Source: Clostridium hydrogenum
GTDB lineage: Bacteria; Bacillota; Clostridia; Clostridiales; Clostridiaceae
Length of the DNA stretch: 64,000 nt
Direction: 5' to 3'
NCBI RefSeq assembly: GCF_021432385.1
Contig: NZ_JAEACT010000002.1
Location: 2,407,501-2,471,500, forward strand
The position numbers were made by a program, and so were the translations under genes. The notes under the pieces are model-generated. The model was not told where the DNA came from. It was given only the letters and a program-made list of their open reading frames with translations, and ran no database searches. Each line of letters begins with the position of its first letter. The first letter of the stretch is position 1. Shown piece by piece: positions 16,382 to 26,605 of the stretch.

Positions 16382-17599
16382 TTATGCTCCTTTGTTTAAG
16401 ATTTCACTAAATAATATATTAAGTTGGCTTATAACAAGATCCCAATTTTCATATGCACGAGTCCATTTCTTGCTTACCTTCTGAGTAGCAAGGTACAACA
16501 TTTTCATAAGACTATCATCATTAGGGAATATGAGTTTTGTTTTAGTTACTTTTCTAAATTGACTATTAAGACTTTCTATTGCATTGGTTGTATATATAAT
16601 CTTACGTATAAAGTCAGGGAAAGCAAAGAAAGTTATCAAGTTATCCCAATTATCTTCCCAGCTTTTTATTGCATTAGGATATTTACTTTGCCATTTTTCT
16701 TTTATAGCCATAAGATTTTCAAGCGCAATATCTTCATTTACTGCTCCATAGACAGATTTTAAATCTGATGCAAAAGCCTTTCTATCCTTATATGGTATAT
16801 ATTTCATACTGGACCTTAGCTGATGTATTATACAACGTTGTATTTTAGCAAAAGGATATACTGCACCAATGGCTTCCTTGAAGCCATTTAAACCATCTAC
16901 ACAGAATATAAGGACGTCTTTAACGCCTCTATTTTTAAGATCATTTAATACTGATAGCCAGAATTTGCTGCTTTCATTTGCACCTACCCATATGCCCAAT
17001 ACTTCTTTCTTTCCATCCATAGTTACACCTAATACAACATAAGCTGCCTTAACTACAATTTGCTTATCTTCTCGTACCTTATAATGAATTGCATCCATAA
17101 ATACAAAAGAATAAGTTTTTTCAAGAGGTCTGTTCTGCCATTCTGAAACTACTGGAATAATTCTATTTGTTATATTTGATACCATTTCAGCTGATAATTC
17201 AATGTCATAAAGATTTTTAACTTGTTCTGTTATATCTCTTGTAGTCATTCCAGCTGCATAAAGTCCCATAATCTTATCCTCAATTCCAGTTATATTTCTC
17301 TGATATTTAGGAATGATTTTAGGTTCATATTCACCATTTCTATCACGTGGTACATTTAATTGAACTGTTCCAAGTTCAGATTTTAAAGTTTTCTTTGAGT
17401 AGCCGTTTCTACTATTTTGGGTTTGTTTTTCAGCAACATCGTATTTGTCATATCCAAGCTGTGTATCCATTTCAGCCTCTAAGGCTTCTTGAAGTACATC
17501 TTTAAACATATCCTTCATGGCAGCTAAAATATCATCTGGACTTTTAAAATTCTGTTCATTAATATAATTTCTTAAAATTTCTTTAGAAATATTCGACAT
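16382..17599 (-). CDS. IS256-family (Mutator-type) transposase
   Basis: 405 residues, full length for the family. The catalytic triad is visible as D169 (FMDAIH), D235 (CVDGLNGF) and E342 (NAIESLN), with the C-x2-H pair at 256-259 (CIIHQLR) typical of the group. The start is the ATG at 17599 with GAAGGAGT upstream. No frameshift or stop is present, so it may still be active. It is carried by the insertion sequence listed separately. Confidence 0.97.
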   Translation of the reverse strand: MSNISKEILRNYINEQNFKSPDDILAAMKDMFKDVLQEALEAEMDTQLGYDKYDVAEKQTQNSRNGYSKKTLKSELGTVQLNVPRDRNGEYEPKIIPKYQRNITGIEDKIMGLYAAGMTTRDITEQVKNLYDIELSAEMVSNITNRIIPVVSEWQNRPLEKTYSFVFMDAIHYKVREDKQIVVKAAYVVLGVTMDGKKEVLGIWVGANESSKFWLSVLNDLKNRGVKDVLIFCVDGLNGFKEAIGAVYPFAKIQRCIIHQLRSSMKYIPYKDRKAFASDLKSVYGAVNEDIALENLMAIKEKWQSKYPNAIKSWEDNWDNLITFFAFPDFIRKIIYTTNAIESLNSQFRKVTKTKLIFPNDDSLMKMLYLATQKVSKKWTRAYENWDLVISQLNILFSEILNKGA

Positions 17600-17726
17600 A
17601 AAAAAGCACTCCTTCTTGTAAATAATTGTAATTTATTTATCTAAATTATTGCCAAGAAAGAGTGACTTTTATTCAGTTTACACAAAATTTTTTACAGGCT
17701 CGTTTTTAAAGATGCTTTAAACATTA

Positions 17727-17773
17727 AAGAGTTAACTTTTTTCCTTCCTTGTTAGGCTAAAAAGTTAACTCTT
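17727..17773. terminator. Hairpin downstream of the ECF transporter gene
   Basis: 15-bp perfect arms AAGAGTTAACTTTTT (17727-17741) and its complement (17759-17773). It lies just before the 3' end of the transporter gene on the minus strand, and probably ended both converging transcripts before the insertion sequence arrived. Confidence 0.7.
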
Positions 17774-17785
17774 GCTTCGCAATTT

Positions 17786-18370
17786 TTAGAACTTAAGTTT
17801 CTTTAATACTGTTATAATTGGAATTGATATAATTAAAGCCGCACCTACTGATATAATGCAGTCTGATCCTGCTAAAAAAAGACTTTTTACGGCAACACTA
17901 TAACTTAAGTGAAGTGCTTTTGCATAAGCATTTATATATAATAAGTAAATCATGGATAGAACACCTATTGTATTTGTTAAAGTTCCTGCTATTATTCCAG
18001 CTATTACACCTATTTTTTCAGACTTTTTTCTAATTAATCTGTACACATAATATGATATTACCCCGATTAAAATTCTAGGCAAAACGGCAACTAAAGGATT
18101 TAAAAACACAAATGATACTGGTGTTGGTGTATTTATGGCTTGAATAATGCTAAATATACCAAACAGTAATCCTGTAAACGCTCCTACTATAGGTCCTCCT
18201 ATTATTCCGCCTATTATTACAGGTATATGCATAATAGTAGTTTTAAATGGTGGAATCGGAAAAAAGCCTAGCCCTGTTGCTCCCAAAACAATGGTTATAG
18301 CAAATAGCAGTCCTATCATTGTAATTTGTCTAGTTTCAAGCTTTTTCTTTCCATAAACTTTTTCAATCAT
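17786..18370 (-). CDS. ECF transporter substrate-binding (S) component, vitamin type
   Basis: About 194 residues with six hydrophobic segments, the usual shape of an S component that captures a vitamin and docks on a shared ECF energy module. The conserved first-helix and loop region (GFFPIPPFKTTIMHIPVIIGG) is recognisable only as PIPPFKTTIMH plus IGGPIVGAFTG. Folate, pantothenate and other substrates are possible and I cannot choose. The ATG at 18370 has GCGAGGAA upstream; an earlier in-frame start at 18391 adds seven residues. The energy-coupling genes are not in the window. The space upstream (18371-18633) shows no riboswitch I can recognise. Confidence 0.78.
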   Translation of the reverse strand: MIEKVYGKKKLETRQITMIGLLFAITIVLGATGLGFFPIPPFKTTIMHIPVIIGGIIGGPIVGAFTGLLFGIFSIIQAINTPTPVSFVFLNPLVAVLPRILIGVISYYVYRLIRKKSEKIGVIAGIIAGTLTNTIGVLSMIYLLYINAYAKALHLSYSVAVKSLFLAGSDCIISVGAALIISIPIITVLKKLKF

Positions 18371-18633
18371 TTCACATTTCCTCGCTCTCATTCCTTATTT
18401 GGATATAAGTCGAAATTTCTTTATTCACTTTTCTAAGTTCAGTTTTATATAAAATACCGACTTGTTAAAAGTTTATCATACTTGTTCTTACTTCACAATT
18501 ATGATTATTGCCTCTATGCTGTAAATTTTTCCACTTAAAGTGCATTTGGTCAATATTATTGGTACATACTAAGTAAAACTCCAAAATTATCAGAATAGCT
18601 TGTTCATTTTCAATTTAAACATTTTGCAAAAAA

Positions 18634-18665
18634 AATTGGAGATGACTTAAATATCATCTCTAATT
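18634..18665 (-). terminator. Intrinsic terminator of the alpha-xylosidase gene
   Basis: 12-bp arms AATTGGAGATGA (18634-18645) and its near complement (18654-18665, one G-T pair), followed on the minus strand by a run of T. It lies 15 bases after the stop codon. Confidence 0.85.
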
Positions 18666-18679
18666 TTCTTTACAAATCT

Positions 18680-20989
18680 TCAAAGTAAAATAACTATACT
18701 TCTATCTAATAATTCTATTATTGTTCCTTCCTCTGTACTTGAAACTTCTCCTTTAGTAACAGATTTCACTTCATTTATGTTCCTAAGAAGTATTCTATAT
18801 TTTCCTTTTATTCCATCAGTCTTTACTGTTATTTTATTTTCTTCTTTTAAAGCAGTTATATGTGCAATTTTTTGCCCATTTGAATCATATATTTCTGTTT
18901 CTGCTTCATTATTATCTACAAGCTCAAATATATGCAAAGTAGGTTTCTCACCATAATTATATTCAGCTTTTTTATCGCAATTTCCAAAAACTATTATTGA
19001 ATTTTCTCTTGCCATAAGCGGAAGTTCCATATAATTAAAATTTTCATTATACCAATTTCCACCTTCATAAACCTTATTTGTTAGTATATTAGTCCATTTA
19101 CCCTTTGGCAAATAGTATTTAACCTCTCCTGTTTCCTTAAAAATTGGTGCTACAAGGAGGCTATCACCAAGCATATATTGCCTATCTAGAAAACTACAAG
19201 TTTCATCACAATTAAATTCCAATACCATTGCCCTCATCATTGGAACGCCGGTTTCAGCTGTTTCACATGCATTTCTATAAAGGTAAGGCATGAGACTGCA
19301 CTTTAATTTTGTAAACTTCCTAGTTACAGCTACTGCTTCATCATCATATACCCATGGCACTTTATATTGACCACTTCCATGATACCTACTGTGAGTTGAC
19401 AACAATCCAAATTGAGTCCATCTCTTATATAAATCTGCTGTTGTTCCATTTTCAAATCCACCTATATCATGACTCCAAAATCCAAAACCTGATAGAGTAA
19501 ACGAAAGTCCCCCTCTAAGTGATTCAGCCATAGAAGGATAGCTCGACATACAATCTCCACCCCAATGAACCGGAAATTTTTGACTACCAACTGTTGCTGA
19601 TCTCGCAAATAAAACTGCTTCTTTCTTTCCTAATTTCTTTTCAATCACTTCATAAACTGCTTTATTGTATAGATATGTGTAATAATTATGCATTCTTTTA
19701 GGATCTGATCCATCATAATAAACTACATCAGTTGGTATTCTTTCTCCAAAATCAGTTTTAAATGCATCTACTCCCATATCAACTAATTTTTCAAGATATC
19801 CTTGATACCATTTAACAGCTTCTGGATTAGTGAAATCTACAATTGCCATACCTGCCTGCCATAAATCCCACTGCCATACATCTCCATTAGGCCTTCTTAA
19901 GAAATATCCATGTTCCATACCCTCATCAAATAAAGGTGATTTTTGTGCTATATATGAATTTATCCATACACATATTTTTATTCCTTTATCCTTTATTTTC
20001 TTTAGCATTGCTTCAGGATTTTTAAACATTCTTTCATCCCATTTAAAATTGCACCATTCAAACTCTTTCATCCACAAACAATCAAAATGAAACACATCTA
20101 AAGGTATATCTCTTTCTTTCATTCCATCTATAAAACTATTTACAGTTTCTTCATCATAGTTTGTTAAAAATGAAGTTGAAAGCCAAAGCCCAAAAGTCCA
20201 TGCTGGCGGAAGACTTGGTTTTCCTGTTAAGATTGTATATCTCTTTAATACCTCCTTTAACGAAGGTCCATTTATAATAAAGTATTCGAGATATTCTCCC
20301 TCAACTGAAAACTGTACTCTTGAAACTTTTTCTGATGCAATTTCAAATGAAACTTTTTCAGGATGATTAACAAAAACTCCATATCCTTTATTACTTATAT
20401 AAAACGGTATATTTTTATACGTCTGTTCACTTCCTGTTCCCGCATCTGCATTCCACATGTCAACTACTTGTCCATTTTTAATAAAAGGTGTAAATCTTTC
20501 TCCAAGTCCATACACAAGTTCCCCAATATCTAACGTAAGTTCATCTTTAACATACTTCTCTTTGTTGCTGCTTGTTATATATCCTATTCCATTTGAAATA
20601 CTGGATGTTATTAATTTATCTCCATTAAAAAATCTAATACCCCAATTTCTCCTATCAACTTCTACATTTAAATTACCTGATGAGAATTCCACCTTATCAT
20701 CTATTACCTTGCTTTTTAAGTTTAACTTTTCATCATAAATTTCAAAGGCAGGTTTTTTATTTATCCCCCCCTTATGGTGATAAAGTCTAACTTTCATTAC
20801 TTCTTTAATTGGAGAAGAAAACTCAATTGTTATAAGACCACCATCCAAGGTACATCCCTTATTTACTATATCATTGCATGGTGCATAGACTGTAACCTTT
20901 TTATCCGTAATTTTAAAATCATATGCAACCTTAGGATTTATAATTTTATATCCTTCTTTAACTAACCAATATCCATTGGTAAATTTCAT
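18680..20989 (-). CDS. yicI: GH31 alpha-xylosidase, YicI/XylS type
   Basis: Releases alpha-linked xylose from the non-reducing end of oligosaccharides such as isoprimeverose. 769 residues from the ATG at 20989, which has GAGAGGTG upstream; E. coli YicI has 772 and the similarity is continuous (NGYWLV start, GLGERFTPF, HVFHFDCLWM-like block, DRQYMLGDSLLVAP). The nucleophile is D413 in KTDFGE and the acid/base is D479 in HWGGD, both about three residues from their E. coli positions. There is no signal peptide, so it works on imported sugars. It is monocistronic; no transporter lies beside it. Confidence 0.93.
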   Translation of the reverse strand: MKFTNGYWLVKEGYKIINPKVAYDFKITDKKVTVYAPCNDIVNKGCTLDGGLITIEFSSPIKEVMKVRLYHHKGGINKKPAFEIYDEKLNLKSKVIDDKVEFSSGNLNVEVDRRNWGIRFFNGDKLITSSISNGIGYITSSNKEKYVKDELTLDIGELVYGLGERFTPFIKNGQVVDMWNADAGTGSEQTYKNIPFYISNKGYGVFVNHPEKVSFEIASEKVSRVQFSVEGEYLEYFIINGPSLKEVLKRYTILTGKPSLPPAWTFGLWLSTSFLTNYDEETVNSFIDGMKERDIPLDVFHFDCLWMKEFEWCNFKWDERMFKNPEAMLKKIKDKGIKICVWINSYIAQKSPLFDEGMEHGYFLRRPNGDVWQWDLWQAGMAIVDFTNPEAVKWYQGYLEKLVDMGVDAFKTDFGERIPTDVVYYDGSDPKRMHNYYTYLYNKAVYEVIEKKLGKKEAVLFARSATVGSQKFPVHWGGDCMSSYPSMAESLRGGLSFTLSGFGFWSHDIGGFENGTTADLYKRWTQFGLLSTHSRYHGSGQYKVPWVYDDEAVAVTRKFTKLKCSLMPYLYRNACETAETGVPMMRAMVLEFNCDETCSFLDRQYMLGDSLLVAPIFKETGEVKYYLPKGKWTNILTNKVYEGGNWYNENFNYMELPLMARENSIIVFGNCDKKAEYNYGEKPTLHIFELVDNNEAETEIYDSNGQKIAHITALKEENKITVKTDGIKGKYRILLRNINEVKSVTKGEVSSTEEGTIIELLDRSIVILL

Positions 20990-21056
20990 GAAATAACACC
21001 TCTCTCGCATCCATTTTATAACGTTTACAAATTCTTTATTTCTTTTGCTTATATCT

Positions 21057-21085
21057 AATATATCATCTTAACAAAACATTTCCAA
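21057..21085 (-). promoter_or_regulatory. Promoter of the alpha-xylosidase gene
   Basis: On the minus strand TTGGAA (21080-21085), a 17-base spacer and TATATT (21057-21062). A direct repeat TTATAAAATGGAT occurs on both sides, near 21010 and near 21090, and may be a regulator site. Confidence 0.5.
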
Positions 21086-21107
21086 TCCATTTTATAAAGT
21101 TTTTTTA

Positions 21108-21144
21108 AAAAGATTTAGATGGCATTAAGCCATCTAAATCTTTT
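21108..21144 (-). terminator. Intrinsic terminator of the GGDEF multidomain gene
   Basis: 16-bp perfect arms (21108-21123 and 21129-21144) with a 5-base loop and five T after the stem on the minus strand, 10 bases after the stop codon. Confidence 0.88.
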
Positions 21145-21153
21145 ATCATGCTC

Positions 21154-24100
21154 CTATAACAACGCCGCTATTATATTAGATATTGAACTCGAAAAATTAA
21201 ACTCTTCAAAATTAAATTCTTTTTGCTTTGTTGGGACATTAAAATATAAAACGCCCTTTGTTACACCCTTATTTATTAGCGGCATAATCATCACAGAATC
21301 CCAATCTGGCATTCCTGTAGTCTCATCAATTATACTTATATTATCCCAATCAATTTGGCAGATACCTGATTTTTTCTCATAAACCTCTTTAATAAGTTTC
21401 ATATTTAAATTTGTTTCCTTTGCCCATTTTGTTTGGAAAATTTTTCTCGTATAGGTTTGGGATATTTCTCCATCTTTCATTAATATTATACTGCAATATG
21501 AAGCTTCAAAATATTCAATTAATCTTCCAAGACTATTAAATATTTTACTTTCTATATCCCCATTTTCTTTAAGCATTTCAATAAATTCCACCATAACAAG
21601 AACATTTCTTGAGTTTTGAACAACACTTCCTGTTATTATACCTGTTATTTTGTTTGTTACCTTTGCATTATTTCTAAAATTCTCATTCCAAACAACACAT
21701 TGATTTTTTCTATTATTCTTTGCAACATAAAGTGCTTTATCTACCTTTTCAATTAAATCGTCTTTTGATGCTGCAGTTTTGGGATATGATGCTATTCCTA
21801 TACTTATTGTTACACTTCTCTTATTTCCGAGTATTTTTGCTTCTTCAACTTTGCTTCTAATTAATTCTGCACATTTTAAGGCATCTTCTTCATTTTTTTC
21901 TTGGAGTATTACTATAAATTCCTCTCCACCATATCTTATGCAAGAACAATTATCATCTATATTATTCATTACTATCTCGCTTACTTTTTTTAGTACTTCA
22001 TCACCTGTTCTATGCCCAAATTTATCATTTATCCCTTTAAAATTATCGAGATCATACATTAAAATTGAAAATTCACCGTTCTTTTCTTTAGCATCTCTCA
22101 TTGTTTGTTCTAACCTAATATCAAGATATCTTCTTACTAAAGTACCTGTTAACTTATCAACAGATGAATTTCTTTTTAATTTATATTTTTCAATATTTAA
22201 ATTAAGTAAACCATTAAGTTCAATACATTTATTTAGGATTTCAACATTGAAATTATTTAGTATTTTGTCTGTATCTAAATACAATATTCCAGATATATCT
22301 TTATTACTTGCATTTTTTGTCTTAGTACCACTAACCTGCATATTGTATATTGGAATACATATTATAGACTTTTCATTATTTTTAAATGCAGTTTCATGTT
22401 TTAATCCTGATCTTTTTAAAAATATGAAATTTTTTCTTATCCTCACCCTGTCTATAACCCACTTATTAATAATGGCGTCCTTACTATTTATATAAACTTT
22501 ATTTGTATCAAAAACCACAGTGTTATCATTTTCCTTAATTTGCAAAAAAATATTTTTGGCTAATGTAATATACTTTAAATGCCTCAACAAATTATTTATA
22601 TTTTTCGTTGAAGATATAGATAAATTTTTTATTAGATTGATAGAATCATTAATATTTCTTGGTATATGCGAAATATAGTGTTCCTGTATATCTTTTTTAT
22701 ATTTATCACTATAAAATAATTTTTTAAAGTTAAAATTTTCAACAAATCTTTCAATAGCTTGATTGCTTAAATCATCTTCTAAATTTACAGGCTGAACTAT
22801 TTCATCATTACTATACTCATTAACAACTTTAATAAATATATTTATATATTTATTAAAGTTAAACATTTTAAAAAAGTTTATTCTATACTTATTCGGTATT
22901 TGAATAATATTTTTTATCATTCTATCTACACTTTCAAATAGATAATTTATTGATTTTATATAATCCTTTTTTTCATAATAGTATTCACCAACCAAAAAAT
23001 ATGGAATCATACATGATAGATTATCATTCTTATTATTGTATTTAATTAAGAAATTTAATGCATATCTAAATCTTTTTGTTCCTTGATTAGCTAGAGCATT
23101 TAAAACATCTATTTTATCATTCTCAATACTACTAAAGCTTAATCTTTTATAAATACAATTAAATAACTCTTCTTCCTCATTAGCATAGAATATTACTGCT
23201 AAACTATTCAATTCATCTATATCAGAAGATGATAGATTTACTGAATCAATAGTTTCCATTAACTTTTTCTTTGAATTTGGATTTTTTTCATAAAAATAAT
23301 AAATAAAATTTTCTAATAAAACTTTCCTTTTAGAAAAAGAATCACTTTCAATAAATTTTTTTGCTTTTTCAATGCAGCCAAATTTTATATATAATTCAAC
23401 GCCCGCAACATAGTAAATATTTACTAGCGAATTATTATTTTTACAATTATAATTATCAATTCTTTCAGTTGCTTTTTCAAAATAATGTGAAGCCTCATCT
23501 AATTTAAATATCCTAACGCACACTTGTGATAATTTACAGTAACAATAAAATTCTATAGTTTCATCGTTTAGTTTTTTTGCCAACTCCGTTACATCTTTAA
23601 AGTTAGCATAAGCCTCTAAATACTTTGCCTCATTTAATTCTAATGCAGCTATTTGTGACAGCGATAACAGTTTATAGTGATAATATCCAAATTTATTTAC
23701 TATTTCAAGCATGTCAACCAAATATTTTTTTGAATTTACATTATCATTAAGCAATGTACCATATATATATGACATATTATTCATTGAGTCAAGAACATAA
23801 CTTATGTTATTAAAAAATCCTCTGCTTTTTATACAAAGTTTAGTATAATACAAAGCTTCATCAATTTTCATTCTATCTATAGATATATTACTTAATATAT
23901 AGTAGCAAATTCCCTTCTCCTCAGAAAAATCTTTTCCACATTTATCAAGAATATTTTTACTTATATTTTCAGCTTTATTAAGTTCACCACTGGCATAATA
24001 TTTAAGTGACTTTTCTAATTCTAGTTCTAAATTACCTTTTGGATAATGAAATATCTCAAGTATTTCTTCTTGCTTTCTAATATATTTATCAACTTCATCT

Positions 24101-26481
24101 AATTGAAAATCTTCTAAAATTATATTTACATATTTTTTAATAGCTTCAAACTGCATTTTATATTCTTTTATTTTAAAAGCTAATCTTTCACACATTAAAA
24201 AATAAAATTTTGCTTCTTCCCGTTTTTCTTCAAATATTAATAATTCACCTAATATATATATAAGTTTAATCCCTTTTAGATTTAATAAATTGTTTTCTTC
24301 CTTATTTACTATTCTTTTAATATTATTTATTGCATTGCCTCTCTCCTTTATATATATTGGCTTAGAATACTTTTTTAAATAGTATTCAATTACTTTATTT
24401 ATATTTCCTGACTTTTCAAAATGAAATAATATTTCATCAATATATTCCTTTTCATCTATTTTTTCAAGAACATTCGCTGCAGTTTCATGAAGTCTCTTTT
24501 CTTCCTCGCCTTTAATTTTGTCAATAAGAATTGCCTTAAACATCTTATTTGCAATTACATAGAAAGTTATTCCTTTTTGGTTTTCTATCCTTTCTAATAA
24601 CCCTTGGTTTAAAGCTTTATCAATTAATTTTTCAATCACATCAATATCATTATTATTAAATACCTTACTTATTATATCGATATTTAAAGGTATATTAAAT
24701 AAAGCAATTACATTCATTAATTCTAGTTCAATACCTTTAATATCCTTTACTTGATTCTCTATAACTTGAAAAATAGAAGTATGGATAGGTAAATCGTCAA
24801 TTTCTTCATATGTAGTAAACCATATTCCTTCATTTCCATTAAAATATATATACTTTTTATTATATAAATCTTTTATTACCTCCATAATAAATAGAGGATT
24901 ACCATTTGTTTTATTAAAAATTACTTTTGAAAAGCTTTTTACATCATATCCTATGCCCATTATACAATTAATATATTCAAGCGTTTCTTCATAATTAAAT
25001 TCTTTCAATTGAATTTCATAGCAATCATTTATAATAGATTCTTCAAAATTCTTAAATTGTACATTCTTGTAAAGTTTCTCATCAGAATATGAAATAAAAA
25101 CAACTATATTTCTATTAGTATTCATTCTTCCATAAATGTATTTTATGAATTGTAAACTTAATTCATCAATCTCATCAAAATCATCAATTATTATAACCAT
25201 AGGCTTTATTTTAGAAATTTCATTTATAAACCTATTACACTTATTTAAGAACCTAAAGATTTCCTCAACATTACTAATACCATTTTCACTTTTATTTAAT
25301 GAAATTTTATTTATCAGATTTAAAATTTCATTAACATCATATTTATTAATTATTTCAGCATCTGTTTTAATAATTATCTTTTTTAATATTTCTAAAATAA
25401 CATTCCTTTTTTTCTCCCCAATATTATTTTCACTATAGCTAGAATACACATTATTATCATTAAACATTATTAAATATTCTATTTCTCTTAAAAACCTTGT
25501 TTTCCCAATTCCGCTTACCCCGTGAATCAAAAAAATATTTGATTTCAAATTACTTTCTTTAATATCTTTATATATTTCTAGCACCTTTTGAATTTCAGCT
25601 TTTCTTCCAACAATTTTAGTATAATAGTTTAGTTTATTTAATGCAGCAGTATCAAAACATGTATAGTTTTTTGCAAATATCTTGTTTAAATCTTTTACTA
25701 TATCACTAACTTTTGAATACCCTTTTGGTAATATCATTTTCTTTATTACGGGCAGCATCTTAATTAAAAAAGGATCATTTATTTTTCTATAATATTCATC
25801 ATTTTTTAAAGAGTCTTCTATTTTTTCTATTTCACCTTGAATATTGAACTCATAAAGATACCTTTTAGAGCACAGTTGAAATAGAACTGCTCCTAGATTG
25901 TATATGTTATGTTTAATCATTTCTTTTGAATTATTATTGAACAAAAAAGAACTTAAATCCTTATTTTCATTGTTTGATATATTTTTAATAAAACATGTTA
26001 ATATATCATTTATTTTTACACTTAATTTATTATTTTCACAAGTTATATATATATTATCTAAATTTATATTCTTATAAACATATCCGATATTATGAGTATA
26101 CTGAACAGCTATACATATTTCAATAAATAAATCTAATATCATTTCCTCATTAAGTCTATATAAAAAGTCTCTTAATTTTTTTTCTTTATCATTAAATTCA
26201 TATGTGTAGTACCATTTTAATTCTTTTATATGCTTATTATCAATAACATTTAATACCCTAAAATTATATACTTTATGTATATTGTCCTGTTTTAAATTTG
26301 TCAAATTTACAAATTCTCTCTTCAAATATTCACGCATATTCTTAGAAAAATAATTTGGATCAATTATTACAAGTATAAGTTTAAAATTTTCTTTCAACAT
26401 ATCAGCCACTTCAAAAAAACTGAAGTTTAAACTGCTATCTATTTCTTTGATTATTTTATATCTATTATCAATAACTCGCAT
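21154..26481 (-). CDS. Giant signalling protein: pseudokinase, AAA-type ATPase, TPR repeats, GAF, GGDEF, GAF
   Basis: 1775 residues from the ATG at 26481 (AGGAAGTG upstream). Order: a protein-kinase-like domain (about 5-270) in which the HRD-x4-N motif is degraded to YKNINLDN, so the catalytic Asp is missing; an ATPase with Walker A GVSGIGKT (near 320) and Walker B VIIIDDFDE (near 430); a helical TPR-like middle (about 600-1230); a GAF-like domain (about 1290-1420); a GGDEF domain (about 1439-1600) with an intact RYGGEEF motif near 1515 but no R-x-x-D inhibitory site before it; and a C-terminal GAF-like domain (about 1630-1775). Likely a c-di-GMP synthase gated by ligand and nucleotide binding. 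No membrane segment. The start lies only 30 bases from a family B palindrome. Confidence 0.85.
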   Translation of the reverse strand: MRVIDNRYKIIKEIDSSLNFSFFEVADMLKENFKLILVIIDPNYFSKNMREYLKREFVNLTNLKQDNIHKVYNFRVLNVIDNKHIKELKWYYTYEFNDKEKKLRDFLYRLNEEMILDLFIEICIAVQYTHNIGYVYKNINLDNIYITCENNKLSVKINDILTCFIKNISNNENKDLSSFLFNNNSKEMIKHNIYNLGAVLFQLCSKRYLYEFNIQGEIEKIEDSLKNDEYYRKINDPFLIKMLPVIKKMILPKGYSKVSDIVKDLNKIFAKNYTCFDTAALNKLNYYTKIVGRKAEIQKVLEIYKDIKESNLKSNIFLIHGVSGIGKTRFLREIEYLIMFNDNNVYSSYSENNIGEKKRNVILEILKKIIIKTDAEIINKYDVNEILNLINKISLNKSENGISNVEEIFRFLNKCNRFINEISKIKPMVIIIDDFDEIDELSLQFIKYIYGRMNTNRNIVVFISYSDEKLYKNVQFKNFEESIINDCYEIQLKEFNYEETLEYINCIMGIGYDVKSFSKVIFNKTNGNPLFIMEVIKDLYNKKYIYFNGNEGIWFTTYEEIDDLPIHTSIFQVIENQVKDIKGIELELMNVIALFNIPLNIDIISKVFNNNDIDVIEKLIDKALNQGLLERIENQKGITFYVIANKMFKAILIDKIKGEEEKRLHETAANVLEKIDEKEYIDEILFHFEKSGNINKVIEYYLKKYSKPIYIKERGNAINNIKRIVNKEENNLLNLKGIKLIYILGELLIFEEKREEAKFYFLMCERLAFKIKEYKMQFEAIKKYVNIILEDFQLDEVDKYIRKQEEILEIFHYPKGNLELELEKSLKYYASGELNKAENISKNILDKCGKDFSEEKGICYYILSNISIDRMKIDEALYYTKLCIKSRGFFNNISYVLDSMNNMSYIYGTLLNDNVNSKKYLVDMLEIVNKFGYYHYKLLSLSQIAALELNEAKYLEAYANFKDVTELAKKLNDETIEFYCYCKLSQVCVRIFKLDEASHYFEKATERIDNYNCKNNNSLVNIYYVAGVELYIKFGCIEKAKKFIESDSFSKRKVLLENFIYYFYEKNPNSKKKLMETIDSVNLSSSDIDELNSLAVIFYANEEEELFNCIYKRLSFSSIENDKIDVLNALANQGTKRFRYALNFLIKYNNKNDNLSCMIPYFLVGEYYYEKKDYIKSINYLFESVDRMIKNIIQIPNKYRINFFKMFNFNKYINIFIKVVNEYSNDEIVQPVNLEDDLSNQAIERFVENFNFKKLFYSDKYKKDIQEHYISHIPRNINDSINLIKNLSISSTKNINNLLRHLKYITLAKNIFLQIKENDNTVVFDTNKVYINSKDAIINKWVIDRVRIRKNFIFLKRSGLKHETAFKNNEKSIICIPIYNMQVSGTKTKNASNKDISGILYLDTDKILNNFNVEILNKCIELNGLLNLNIEKYKLKRNSSVDKLTGTLVRRYLDIRLEQTMRDAKEKNGEFSILMYDLDNFKGINDKFGHRTGDEVLKKVSEIVMNNIDDNCSCIRYGGEEFIVILQEKNEEDALKCAELIRSKVEEAKILGNKRSVTISIGIASYPKTAASKDDLIEKVDKALYVAKNNRKNQCVVWNENFRNNAKVTNKITGIITGSVVQNSRNVLVMVEFIEMLKENGDIESKIFNSLGRLIEYFEASYCSIILMKDGEISQTYTRKIFQTKWAKETNLNMKLIKEVYEKKSGICQIDWDNISIIDETTGMPDWDSVMIMPLINKGVTKGVLYFNVPTKQKEFNFEEFNFSSSISNIIAALL

Positions 26482-26510
26482 AATTTCACTTCCTATTTTC
26501 AATGTATAGA

Positions 26511-26605
26511 GATAAACCGCTTGAAACTTCAAAATTAATTTATATTAAAATACCGTCCCTAGGCATTATGCTCCAAATTGATTTTGATAGCTGAACTATT
26601 TTATC
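26511..26605. repeat. Palindromic repeat, family B, copy 1
   Basis: 95-bp imperfect palindrome opening GATAAACC and closing near TATC, with AGGCAT in the centre. It shares the blocks TTGAAACTTCAAAATTAATT and TTGATTTTGATAG with three further copies. It lies in the untranslated leader or promoter of the multidomain signalling gene. The rest of 26606-26780 is very AT-rich and shows no gene. Confidence 0.75.

Larger units (their letters stand above)
16079..17701 (-). mobile_element. Complete IS256-family insertion sequence
   Basis: 1623-bp element with imperfect terminal inverted repeats: TGTAAATAATTATGTGTA from 16084 and, on the other strand, TGTAAAAAATTTTGTGTA (17679-17696), 16 of 18 identical, with looser similarity extending about 50 bp inward. 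An exact 8-bp direct repeat GTTTTTAA flanks both ends (16071-16078 and 17702-17709), as expected of the family. The transposase is full length. It inserted 12 bp after the M56 gene stop codon, so no gene is broken. About 300 bp between the transposase stop and the left end is noncoding and hairpin-rich. Confidence 0.9.

Noticed and set aside
16281..16762. Plus-strand open frames across the 3' end of the transposase gene
   Set aside because: They are shadows of the transposase frame or of the hairpin-rich tail and have no initiation signal.
18371..18633. Vitamin riboswitch upstream of the ECF S component
   Set aside because: No conserved motif of the TPP, FMN, cobalamin, folate or preQ1 classes could be recognised.
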